Position numbers and translations under genes: made by a program
The notes under the pieces: model-generated
What the model saw: only the letters and a program-made list of their open reading frames with translations
Database searches by the model: none
What the model was told of the DNA's origin: nothing
Part shown: positions 45,033 through 52,708 of the stretch, piece by piece
Layout: each line of letters begins with the position of its first letter
Numbering within the stretch: position 1 is the stretch's first letter
DNA from: Opitutaceae bacterium
GTDB taxonomy: Bacteria; Verrucomicrobiota; Verrucomicrobiia; Opitutales; Opitutaceae
Length of the DNA: 54,617 bases
Assembly (NCBI GenBank): GCA_002694885.1
Contig: NZNM01000077.1
Location: forward strand, 1-54,617
Direction: 5' to 3'

Positions 45033-45562
45033 AACACGACATCGATTGAGTCGGTAGCTACCAACGGTTCCTCGTCTCTGAGACGAGCCATTTCCTTCTC
45101 GAGCTAAAGAACTCCGTCCAAATCCCCAATCGGCTCTCGTGACACGAACGCTTCAAGGGCCTCTAGATCCAGTCGCAAGTCTTGGATGCGACCTTTTCTG
45201 AATTCCACATTGTCGAAGCCGATATTTTTCCCTACTTTCGGAGTCGCATCGCAAGCTACAGCGAGCATATCGTCGGTCGTATCCACTCCAATAACGCGTC
45301 CTTCCGGACCGACTCCTTGGGCTGCGATAAAGCAAATCTTCCCCGTACCGGAACCAAGATCCAGAACCACCTCGCCCTCTCTGAGATACCGACTAGGATC
45401 GCCTCAGTCATAATCTAGCTCGATAACTTCAGTAGGAATCGCTTCCAAATAAGCCGGGTTGTAATCGACCGGACATCAAAGCGTCGCCTCGCATTGCTTG
45501 GCCGCCAACGCGTAACGCTCCTTAACCGCTGGCTTGAGTGAAACTGAGGATGATTCGGTCAT
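45033..45562 (-). pseudogene. Remnant of arsM, arsenite methyltransferase of the arsenosugar pathway
   Basis: From an ATG at 45562 the frame gives a recognisable N-terminus (VKERYALAAKQCEATL), then CPVDYNPAYLEAIPTEVIE, GDPSRYLREGEVVLDLGSG (SAM motif I) and IGFDNVEFRKGRIQDL. Three stops interrupt it: TGA at 45478-45476, TGA at 45406-45404 and TAG at 45106-45104. Both TGAs fall where I expect Cys in this family (LCCPVDY and DYGCGDPS). After the TAG the frame continues as LEKEMARLRDEEPLV to IDVVF, then jumps into arsS sequence in another frame near base 45032. So the C-terminal half was deleted with the start of arsS. Not a functional enzyme. Confidence 0.8.
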
Positions 45563-45669
45563 ATTTGAACACGCTCGTCTCAAGAGCTAACGCGCTCAAG
45601 CAAAACCCAATTTCAAATAACTCGAGGTTTGTTGCTAAATACGCTAATCACGCCGATTGCCTGCCTTGC

Positions 45670-45855
45670 CTATCGGTCTTTCTTAGCGATGTAGTAAACG
45701 ACTCCGCCAATCATTAAAAGAGGCAGAAGCGTAAGCAAAGCAGTCGTCGCGTAATAGGCATAGCGGGCGGCTTCATTAGTTACCGAACACACAGAACAAG
45801 CGAATACTTCGCTAGTTAAAACGGAAGCCATCAATAGCGCTAGTAGCTTTTTCAT
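45670..45855 (-). CDS. Small CxxC membrane protein at the end of the oxidase operon
   Basis: A 61-residue protein with a signal-like N-terminus (MKKLLALLMASVLTSEVFA), then a CSVC pair and one membrane helix (about 38-56), ending in a basic tail (AKKDR). It begins 15 bases after the second subunit III gene. Similar small CxxC proteins, as I recall, accompany cox operons in several phyla and may help copper delivery to the enzyme. That function is inference. Confidence 0.7.
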   Translation of the reverse strand: MKKLLALLMASVLTSEVFACSVCSVTNEAARYAYYATTALLTLLPLLMIGGVVYYIAKKDR

Positions 45856-45870
45856 CGATACAATCCCTGC

Positions 45871-46467
45871 TTAACTCAAATACACCAACACATAGAGTAT
45901 TGGCCAAACGCCTACGACAAAGAACCAAAATAGCTGGACCGCTTGAAAGGTTTCCAATTTCAGACTGCCGGCTTCCAGCTTTAGCGACAATCGCCACAGG
46001 CCGATTACCGCTCCAATCGCGTGGATTGCGTGCGTACCTATAATCAGGTAAAAGAAAGCTCCGTATTGGCTGGAGGTCATCGTCAGCCCATAGCTAAGTA
46101 GCCGGATCCACTCGATCCCTTGCACAGCCACGAAAATGATCCCCAACCACATCGTGATTTTGACCAATTTCCGGGTTCCTTCGCTAAACGAGGTCGCCTT
46201 AAACGACTGATAAGCCTTGAAGATCATCCAACCGCTCGCGAAGAGAACTAGGGAATTTAACGCGGTAACGTAGATAGGCAGGCGCGGCTGCCCTTCAGGA
46301 GGCCAAGCCTCCGCAGCCGAGCTTATGATCAGGAAGGCGCTGATCAAAGCAGCGAAGAACATGAGTTCAGTGCCAATGAAAGCAATCATGCCAAGGGCAC
46401 TGTTGCTGATCTTTGGCTGTCTTTCGGGGCTGCTATGCCCGCCGTAAGCCGGTTCTAAAGTCTTCAT
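45871..46467 (-). CDS. Cytochrome c oxidase subunit III-like protein (second copy)
   Basis: A 198-residue membrane protein with five helices, the short form of subunit III. Family features are ALGMIAFIGTELMFFAALIS at the N-terminus, the second helix TALNSLVLFASGWMIF, and FFYLIIGTHAIHAIGAVIG, with the conserved Gly-Thr-His region, then LFWFFVVGVWPILYVLVYL. It follows the subunit IV gene by 73 bases. The operon thus encodes two subunit III-like proteins, this one and the one at 46990-47571. Confidence 0.88.
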   Translation of the reverse strand: MKTLEPAYGGHSSPERQPKISNSALGMIAFIGTELMFFAALISAFLIISSAAEAWPPEGQPRLPIYVTALNSLVLFASGWMIFKAYQSFKATSFSEGTRKLVKITMWLGIIFVAVQGIEWIRLLSYGLTMTSSQYGAFFYLIIGTHAIHAIGAVIGLWRLSLKLEAGSLKLETFQAVQLFWFFVVGVWPILYVLVYLS

Positions 46468-46540
46468 ATTTCCCTCTCCGCTACTAGCTCCCCTTTTGAT
46501 CTTCGTCTCACCCTATAAACTCAAAGTTAACAAAACCCTT

Positions 46541-46966
46541 TTAGTGGTCGTGATCGTCACCACTGTCGTGGCCATTTCCGTAATCATCGCCATGCTTGTC
46601 CTTGTTGAGCACGTAGCTTCTGGCCATCGCCTCCTTGGTCGCTTCCTCCTCCGACACAGGCTTCACCCAATTGTGCCCATTGGCGAACATCGCATCGGTC
46701 GCCGTTCCAAAGAAAAACACGAATAAGAGAGAGAGACAGGCCAAGAGAATGTAGGGCGCGTAGATTTTCTCGAACTTTAGGTGCATGAAGTACGCGCAAA
46801 CGAGATACGCCTTCCAGATTGCGATGCCGAATGCGGTCAAGAGGACGACCGGTTTTGCGAAGACTCCGAATGCTGGAGCCACCTCAGGCCCAACCACGCT
46901 CACGATAAAGAGCACTACCAATGTGATATAGATTTTCAGGTAACTTGGATGTTTATGTCCTGCCAT
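46541..46966 (-). CDS. Cytochrome c oxidase subunit IV (CtaF/CyoD-like) with His-rich tail
   Basis: A 141-residue membrane protein. Three helices lie at about residues 11-30, 37-60 and 68-90, with the family motif KAYLVCAYFMHLKFEK. It begins YLKIYITLVVLFIVSVVG. The C-terminus is unusually His/Asp-rich (DKHGDDYGNGHDSGDDHDH) and may bind a metal. Starts 23 bases after the first subunit III gene. Confidence 0.85.
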   Translation of the reverse strand: MAGHKHPSYLKIYITLVVLFIVSVVGPEVAPAFGVFAKPVVLLTAFGIAIWKAYLVCAYFMHLKFEKIYAPYILLACLSLLFVFFFGTATDAMFANGHNWVKPVSEEEATKEAMARSYVLNKDKHGDDYGNGHDSGDDHDH

Positions 46967-46989
46967 GATAAATAGTAGCTAAATTCTAA

Positions 46990-47571
46990 TTACTTTGCGA
47001 TGTACATTAGCGGGAATAGGAAAATCCAAACGATATCCACGAAGTGCCAGTATAGCCCGATATTCTCCACCCGGTGCCAATTTCGGCCCTTCTTGATATC
47101 CCCTTCCGCGATGATCGCCATGATAACCATTCCGCAAAGCACGTGGAAGCCATGAAGCCCGGTGGCTGTGTAGTAGAAGCTCCAGAAATTGCTGGTGAAA
47201 AGCGTAAACCCATGGTGGATCTCCGTGGCGTATTCATAGGTTTTAAAACCCATGAAGAACCCGCCCAGCAAAATCGTCAGCCAGATCCACATCCGCGTCT
47301 TGGCCGCATCCCTGCGCTCCGATGCCGCATGAGCGTAAACCACGAAAAGGCTGGAAGTCAGGAGCCAAAAGGTATTGCAGGCCCCAATGAAGGTATTGGT
47401 GTTAGCCGCTTCCACCGACCACGAGGGGCCATGATTAAACCGATTCAACAGATAGGTGGCAATTAATCCTCCGAAGATCAGGATTTCCGAGCCAATCACC
47501 CACCAAACAGCTAGTCGCCCTGTTGGGATTCCTGTCCGGCTGCGACCGGTAGCGATAATTTGATGCGCCAT
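46990..47571 (-). CDS. ctaE: Cytochrome c oxidase subunit III
   Basis: A 193-residue short-form subunit III with five membrane helices: TGRLAVWWVIGSEILIFGGL, SFYYTATGLHGFHVLCGMV with the conserved GLHGFHV loop, and WHFVDIVWIFLFPLMY at the C-terminus. WxFVDxVWxFLF is a strong family mark. It lies 21 bases downstream of subunit I in the normal gene order. Confidence 0.94.
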   Translation of the reverse strand: MAHQIIATGRSRTGIPTGRLAVWWVIGSEILIFGGLIATYLLNRFNHGPSWSVEAANTNTFIGACNTFWLLTSSLFVVYAHAASERRDAAKTRMWIWLTILLGGFFMGFKTYEYATEIHHGFTLFTSNFWSFYYTATGLHGFHVLCGMVIMAIIAEGDIKKGRNWHRVENIGLYWHFVDIVWIFLFPLMYIAK

Positions 47572-47592
47572 AGATAAAGTTCCTCTAGATCG

Positions 47593-49320
47593 TTAAGTCG
47601 TTTTCGGTTCCGGCGGCTCATTTTGCGGCCAGAAGTCTTTCTCTCTACCTTCGACCGAATACTCATAGGGCCCCCGGTAAACTTCCGGCATAGTAGCACC
47701 AAAGTTTCCGTGAGGAGGGGGCGATTCGGTGATCCACTCGAGCGTTGTAGCGTTCCAAGGATTCTTCCCAGCTTTTTCTCCCCTTTTGAGGCTAACGATA
47801 AAATTGATGATGAAAATAACTTGGAACGCTAGCATCAGAACGAGGGACATCGTCGCGAACACGCGCATGTCTTGCATGTTTTGCCCCGCCAGGTCTGGGT
47901 AGTTTTGAAAGTTGTAGATTCTTCGGTGCTGTCCAGCTGAGCCCAAAATAAAGAGCGGTATGAATATTCCATTGAAAGCGATTGTTGTTCCCCAAAAATG
48001 AATTTTTCCCCATGTCTCATTCATCATTCTGCCAAACATCTTGGGAAACCAATGATACACTGCGGCGAAGACTGCTATTATGGCGATCGGCACAAACGTG
48101 TAGTGAAAGTGGGCCAAAACAAAATAGGTATCGTGAAGATAAATATCCACACCACTTGATCCCAGCCAAATACCCGTGACTCCCCCCAAAAGGAACTCGG
48201 CTATAAAAGCCAGCGCAAACAGCATGGCTGTACTAAAACGAATCGATCCCCCATAGAGAGTGGCAATAAGAGCAAACAGTATGATGGCCACGGGGATGGA
48301 AATGAGCAAAGTCGTCGTGGTGAACAGATAAGTGGCTCGCGGATCTACTCCAGATATGAACTGGTGGTGGGCCCAAACAAAGAAACTCAAAATTCCGAGA
48401 CCCACAGTGCTATAGAGGATCAACTTGTAAGCGAAAAGCTTCTTTCTTGCGAATACGCAAACCACCTCCGCCACTATTCCCATCGCCGGCAACAACACCA
48501 CATAAACCTCTGGGTGCCCGAAAAACCAAAACAAGTGCTGCCATAACACGGGATCGCCGCCAGCGGCGGCATCGAAAAATGACGTTCCCAATGTCTGGTC
48601 AAATAAGAGCATTACTGCGCCAGCTATCAATGGACCGACCGAACACATGAAAAGTATACTCGCTATTACGATCATCCAGACGATCATAGGGATGTCGTAG
48701 ATTTTCATTCCCTTCGCTCTGGCATTCATCGTCGTTGTGATAAAGTTGATACCACCCAACAAGAATGCCACGATTTCCAAAGTCACCGCTATCAACCAAA
48801 GCGGTGCCCCAAACGGAGTCGAATTGTAAGCGGCCTTTGCCGACAAGGGAGGATAAGATGTCCAAGCTCCTCCAAAACCTCCTCCTGGGACGAAGAAAGA
48901 GATGATTAGAACAATCGCACTCAACAGAAATATCTGGTACGAGAGCCGATTTATCCTCGGAAAAACCATATCGTCGCAACCGATCATGAGCGGTATTAAG
49001 AAATTCCCCATTGCCGCGATGAGAACTGGCATCGCTACCCAGAAAATCATGATAGTTCCGTGGTTAGTCACCAAGGAATTGTAGGCGGCCGGCGATAGCG
49101 TTCCCCAGAATGGAATGGAGGAGCCCGGGAAAGCGAGCTGCATACGGAAGACATAAGCGAAGTAGCCTCCGATCAGGGCCATCGCCATTCCCGTGAACAT
49201 GTACTGGAATCCAATTATCTTATGGTCCGTCGAAAAGACGTACTTGCTCCAAAATGATTCTTCGTGGTGATCGTCATGAGCATCCCCATGACCCACTTCC
49301 GCGGGGGCGACTTCAGCCAT
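47593..49320 (-). CDS. ctaD: Cytochrome c oxidase subunit I, aa3 type
   Basis: A 575-residue haem-copper oxidase catalytic subunit with 12 core helices. Haem a ligand His lies in NHGTIMIFWVAMP. CuB ligands and the tyrosine-His crosslink site are in FWFFGHPEVYVVLLPAMG and WAHHQFISGVDP, and haem a3/a ligands in HDTYFVLAHFHYTF. The Glu of GHPEVY marks the A1 type with a D-channel. It reduces O2 to water and pumps protons. Its start overlaps the subunit II stop by eight bases. Confidence 0.97.
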   Translation of the reverse strand: MAEVAPAEVGHGDAHDDHHEESFWSKYVFSTDHKIIGFQYMFTGMAMALIGGYFAYVFRMQLAFPGSSIPFWGTLSPAAYNSLVTNHGTIMIFWVAMPVLIAAMGNFLIPLMIGCDDMVFPRINRLSYQIFLLSAIVLIISFFVPGGGFGGAWTSYPPLSAKAAYNSTPFGAPLWLIAVTLEIVAFLLGGINFITTTMNARAKGMKIYDIPMIVWMIVIASILFMCSVGPLIAGAVMLLFDQTLGTSFFDAAAGGDPVLWQHLFWFFGHPEVYVVLLPAMGIVAEVVCVFARKKLFAYKLILYSTVGLGILSFFVWAHHQFISGVDPRATYLFTTTTLLISIPVAIILFALIATLYGGSIRFSTAMLFALAFIAEFLLGGVTGIWLGSSGVDIYLHDTYFVLAHFHYTFVPIAIIAVFAAVYHWFPKMFGRMMNETWGKIHFWGTTIAFNGIFIPLFILGSAGQHRRIYNFQNYPDLAGQNMQDMRVFATMSLVLMLAFQVIFIINFIVSLKRGEKAGKNPWNATTLEWITESPPPHGNFGATMPEVYRGPYEYSVEGREKDFWPQNEPPEPKTT

Positions 49321-50089
49321 TGTTCTTGTCCTCCTTCAATTCAGTAATTTCGTCTTCGTTCGTTGCCGCCAGTAAACTTCCTCCTGATTTTATCGGAGAG
49401 TTCGCAGCCAACCATTCCTTGTGCTCCGCTTCGCTCTTAATAAAGATGCGGGCCCCCATGATTCCGTGAGCCACACCGCACATTTCCGCGCATTGGATAT
49501 CCCACTCGCCCGTTAGGATTGGCTTGAAATGGCCTGTAATCACACGGCCAGGAACAGCATCCTGCTTTAATCTAAAAACCGGCACGGAAAAACTGTGCAT
49601 GACGTCGCGAGACTCCAGGTGATAAGTATACTTAGTATTCTCTTTCACATGAAGCTCATTAATGGATACAACATCATCGTCAGTGCCGAGAATCTCGTCC
49701 TCTCCAGCGTGATAGAAAGTCCAAGCCCATTGCTGCGCCACGATGCGAACTTCCTCATCAGGCTGAGGCACATCGATTTTAACATTATACCAAACAACGA
49801 AAGTAGGTATGATAATCACTATGTCGCAGGCAAGAATGAGGAAATGAGGGATCTCAATTGCTTGCTTCTGCTTATGCGTTTCTCCCGTAACGTACTCGGC
49901 CTTTTGGCCTTCGCGATGGCGATAACGAAAAACGAGATAGAAAAAGTATCCCAAAACCAGAATGAACCAGAATCCAACTAGGATGGCTATAACGTCGAAT
50001 AGAACGTCGATCTGGATGGCGAATTCGGAGGCCCTTGGCAGCAAGGACTCTAGAATTCCGGGCATAAACCTATCTAAGAATTCAAACAT
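49313..50089 (-). CDS. ctaC: Cytochrome c oxidase subunit II
   Basis: A 258-residue subunit with two N-terminal membrane helices (about 38-60 and 82-104) and a periplasmic cupredoxin domain. The CuA ligands are all present: His in DVMHSFSVPVF and the cluster CAEMCGVAHGIMGARI (two Cys, Glu, His, Met). The aromatic electron-entry stretch is IVAQQWAWTFYHAG. There is no fused cytochrome c domain, so electrons should come from a separate cytochrome, plausibly the dihaem protein encoded just upstream. Confidence 0.95.
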   Translation of the reverse strand: MFEFLDRFMPGILESLLPRASEFAIQIDVLFDVIAILVGFWFILVLGYFFYLVFRYRHREGQKAEYVTGETHKQKQAIEIPHFLILACDIVIIIPTFVVWYNVKIDVPQPDEEVRIVAQQWAWTFYHAGEDEILGTDDDVVSINELHVKENTKYTYHLESRDVMHSFSVPVFRLKQDAVPGRVITGHFKPILTGEWDIQCAEMCGVAHGIMGARIFIKSEAEHKEWLAANSPIKSGGSLLAATNEDEITELKEDKNNG

Positions 50090-50131
50090 TGGCTGACGAA
50101 TTGTAGTGAGTAAGGGAGAGTGGGAAAGCGG

Positions 50132-50263
50132 CTAAAAAACGTACCAGAGGATGACTATGATAACCGAAAAGGCGATTGTACCCAAAAATGTGTAGAGGAA
50201 CATTTTCCGGGTAATTGAGTAAGCATAATTTTCTGCTTCAGGATCGAGTTCGTTGTCACTCAT
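50132..50263 (-). CDS. 43-residue membrane protein between cytochrome c and subunit II
   Basis: A short gene easily missed. It encodes an acidic N-terminus (MSDNELDPEAENYAY), a SITRK basic patch and one membrane helix (about 23-40, rich in Ile and Val), ending WYVF. It begins 21 bases after the cytochrome c stop and ends 42 bases before subunit II, in the same direction. It may be a small assembly or structural subunit like CcoQ or CtaF-type peptides. Supported by position and composition only. Confidence 0.6.
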   Translation of the reverse strand: MSDNELDPEAENYAYSITRKMFLYTFLGTIAFSVIIVILWYVF

Positions 50264-50284
50264 GAGAAATAATTCGATACCGGT

Positions 50285-50944
50285 TTACTTGGAAAGGGTT
50301 TGAATGTAGGCGATAACGTCCTTCATGCCTTGCTCGTCGCCAAGCATCATAGCCATAGGCATCATCTGGGCACCTGTGATATCTTGCGGATTTCCTCCGC
50401 GGATGCCATCTTTGAAATTTTTCAGCTGAGTTAGTTGGTACCAGTCGTGCTGATGGATTAAACTCGGAGCGTTCAACAGATCGTTGCCCTTGCCATCCGG
50501 TCCGTGACAAGCGAGGCAGGTCGCGTATAGCGTTTTTCCCTTAACTGGATCACCGCCTTCCAAAGTGGGTTCAATTGGCGACGATCCCAAGGAAACGATG
50601 TGGCTGGCGACCGCCTGCATGTCCTCTTCCGTCAGCATTGTTTGCGACATGGGAAGCATTCTCAGCCCAGCAATATCCTTCTCGTGAGCGCCGCGGATAC
50701 CCGATTTGTATTTCTTGAGCTGCTCGACGATGTACTTTTCCGATAGATTGGATAAAGCGGGAGCTAGCTGAAGCGGGATGCCTCTGGCGTCAGGACCATG
50801 GCAAATAGTGCAATTGCGATAGAGTTGTTCGCCTCTTGCATCCGCATGGGCATTGGGAGCTAAAGTAGCGATCGCCAGAATCGCTAAAACGGCCATCGAA
50901 ACTCTCGATAAGACAGCGTGCGCGTGAGATCGGAACGATTTCAT
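50285..50944 (-). CDS. Dihaem cytochrome c (c4-like)
   Basis: A 219-residue periplasmic protein. A signal peptide (VLAILAIATLAPNAHA) is followed by two similar class I cytochrome domains. Haem sites are CTICHG (Cys45, Cys48, His49) and CLACHG (Cys143, Cys146, His147). The Met ligands are probably in LRMLPMSQ and AQMMPMAM, each preceded by a GIRG motif. First gene of the oxidase operon, it probably carries electrons to CuA of subunit II. The 260 bases between it and lepB hold no recognised gene or RNA. Confidence 0.92.
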   Translation of the reverse strand: MKSFRSHAHAVLSRVSMAVLAILAIATLAPNAHADARGEQLYRNCTICHGPDARGIPLQLAPALSNLSEKYIVEQLKKYKSGIRGAHEKDIAGLRMLPMSQTMLTEEDMQAVASHIVSLGSSPIEPTLEGGDPVKGKTLYATCLACHGPDGKGNDLLNAPSLIHQHDWYQLTQLKNFKDGIRGGNPQDITGAQMMPMAMMLGDEQGMKDVIAYIQTLSK

Positions 50945-51204
50945 GAGCTGAATTTATGGCGTAAAAGGAGGCGCCTGTATACAGAAATAATTGCGTTTAG
51001 AGGAATGTATTAAGGCTCATTATACGCCTAAAAAGACGGGCTTCGAACGTAGCCAACCCGAGTAGCGCTCGAGTGGGCTTTGCACAACTAGCCGATTAAG
51101 CGGAAAAGGAACCCCGAAACCGCTAGCTACTACCTTTGCGGCAAGAAAGCGTGTCAAGGTAAAAGGTTGAACGACACCGAGTTGGTGTAAAACGTCGCTT
51201 AAAC

Positions 51205-52572
51205 CTACTTCGCCAACCCGAAACGCTTGGTAAATGGGTAGAAAATCATCACGGGTCGGCCGACCACCATCGATTCAGGCACATAGCCCCATCCACGACT
51301 GTCGTAACTATGACCACTGTTGTCACCCAAGGCCACATAAGCGTCTTCTGGAACCGTGATTTCTTCGCCCACGCGAAGCAATCCGCGAAATCCGGGAGCC
51401 GTTTGCCTAGGATCGCCGTTAAAATAACCGTCGTACGGCGCTTCCTTAGAATTGTTGCTGGTGAATGCGATCGATCCCGTCGCCAGGTCCCCGTTAACGA
51501 ATAATCGCTCGCCTTCGATCTCCATCGTATCGCCTGGCGTACCGGCCAATCGCTTGATATAGTATTTGTCTCCGCTCGAGGATAAGTTGCGGATTTCTCC
51601 AGTGCGAAATACAAAGCCATCCCCGACTTTCGGGCGGACGAAATGATAGCTCATGCGGTCCACGAAAAGCTGGTCTCCCGTGTGAATATCGAATGAGAGC
51701 ATCGTGTCCCCTTTTTCGAATCGCAATCCAGAGCGAACCATCGCCACGTCCACGGACCTTCCATCGGGAAGTGTCATTCGACCCCGTCGAGCGACCTGCC
51801 CGTCGACGATCTTCTTCTGGATTGCCTCCCAAAACGAAGATTCGTCCGGAAACCAAGCCTTGCCTAGGATGCTTTCCCCTTGCGCGCCGTTCATCGGCAT
51901 ACCTCGAGCCAGGTCGAAGTCGCGGGGCACTTTGAACAAAACCGATTTTCCACCTACCTCAAACGTGTAACCCACGCCTTTGCCGGGTACAATTAGATGA
52001 TGACGCTTGGACACAGTCGCCGTCGGCAAATCAATCGCGACACCCGAACTACTACGACCCATTCGCACCGGAATCAGCAACTCTCCATCCGCGGGAGCTT
52101 TCATTTCGTAGCGAATAGCCCCAAATGTCAAAAGGCGAGCAGTTCGGCTGGCAAACCCTGGCGCTTCGCTTTCACCAGACCAAACTTCGCTAGTCATACC
52201 GTTGTAGGTCGGCCACATCGAGTTGGTCGGGATTTTGAAGGGCTTGATGAAAAACGCAGTGAAACCCAGGTAGATGATGAGAAAATAGAGGGCGAAATCC
52301 ACGTTTTCCCCAAGCGACGACTGCGGATAGAATGCGCCACCGACTTTCCTCATATAATCCTCCATAGCCTCGATAGAGAGCTTGAGTTTGCCCGAGTCGG
52401 CTGGCTTTGTCTTTACCGCCGCCCGCAGCTCGTCGATTCGACGGGCCAATTCAGATATTTCCGCGCCCGAAAGTTCGTCCTTGCGAAAATTGTAGACCTT
52501 GTGACCGAGGTAGAGCCAGTTTTTGGCAGCGTTTCGCAGCTTCTTGTTTTCTGATTGAAGAAAGCCAAACAT
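51205..52572 (-). CDS. lepB: Signal peptidase I with large insertion
   Basis: A 455-residue signal peptidase, well over the usual 200-320. A helical N-terminus with a charged region is followed by a membrane helix (about 91-109). The catalytic Ser118 lies in KIPTNSMWPTYNG. The catalytic Lys340 is in YYIKRLAGTPGD, and box E is GDNSGHSYDSRGWGYV. An insertion of about 180 residues (about 119-297) separates the Ser box from the box C region (GDQLFVDRMSYHF). It removes signal peptides at the outer face of the inner membrane. It starts 136 bases after the lepA stop. Confidence 0.94.
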   Translation of the reverse strand: MFGFLQSENKKLRNAAKNWLYLGHKVYNFRKDELSGAEISELARRIDELRAAVKTKPADSGKLKLSIEAMEDYMRKVGGAFYPQSSLGENVDFALYFLIIYLGFTAFFIKPFKIPTNSMWPTYNGMTSEVWSGESEAPGFASRTARLLTFGAIRYEMKAPADGELLIPVRMGRSSSGVAIDLPTATVSKRHHLIVPGKGVGYTFEVGGKSVLFKVPRDFDLARGMPMNGAQGESILGKAWFPDESSFWEAIQKKIVDGQVARRGRMTLPDGRSVDVAMVRSGLRFEKGDTMLSFDIHTGDQLFVDRMSYHFVRPKVGDGFVFRTGEIRNLSSSGDKYYIKRLAGTPGDTMEIEGERLFVNGDLATGSIAFTSNNSKEAPYDGYFNGDPRQTAPGFRGLLRVGEEITVPEDAYVALGDNSGHSYDSRGWGYVPESMVVGRPVMIFYPFTKRFGLAK

Positions 52573-52708
52573 ATCGGGAAGTAGGAGGTTTTTCGGCGGT
52601 GGCCTTAAATATTCAGCAGGTTAAACAATCGGTCTCGGCGACTAGCAATGACATTCTCTTGATACAATCGATCCAAATTTTGGTTTCGATAACGCGAAAA
52701 GCAAATGG

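Noticed and set aside
45071-45087. Perfect palindrome CTCGTCTC-T-GAGACGAG
   Set aside because: It lies inside the former arsM coding sequence (MARLRDEE) and is explained by codons; no T-run follows.
45033-45562. Possible selenocysteine-containing arsenite methyltransferase (two in-frame TGAs at Cys sites)
   Set aside because: The same frame also has a TAG and ends in a deletion that fuses it out of frame to arsS, which itself has a TAA. Plain gene decay explains all of it.
51172-51188. Hairpin ACACC-GAGTT-GGTGT just downstream of lepB
   Set aside because: Only five base pairs and no U-tract after it on the lepB strand.
50945-51204. Possible tRNA or small RNA in the 260-base gap before the cytochrome operon
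   Set aside because: No T-loop, anticodon stem or CCA end could be found on either strand.
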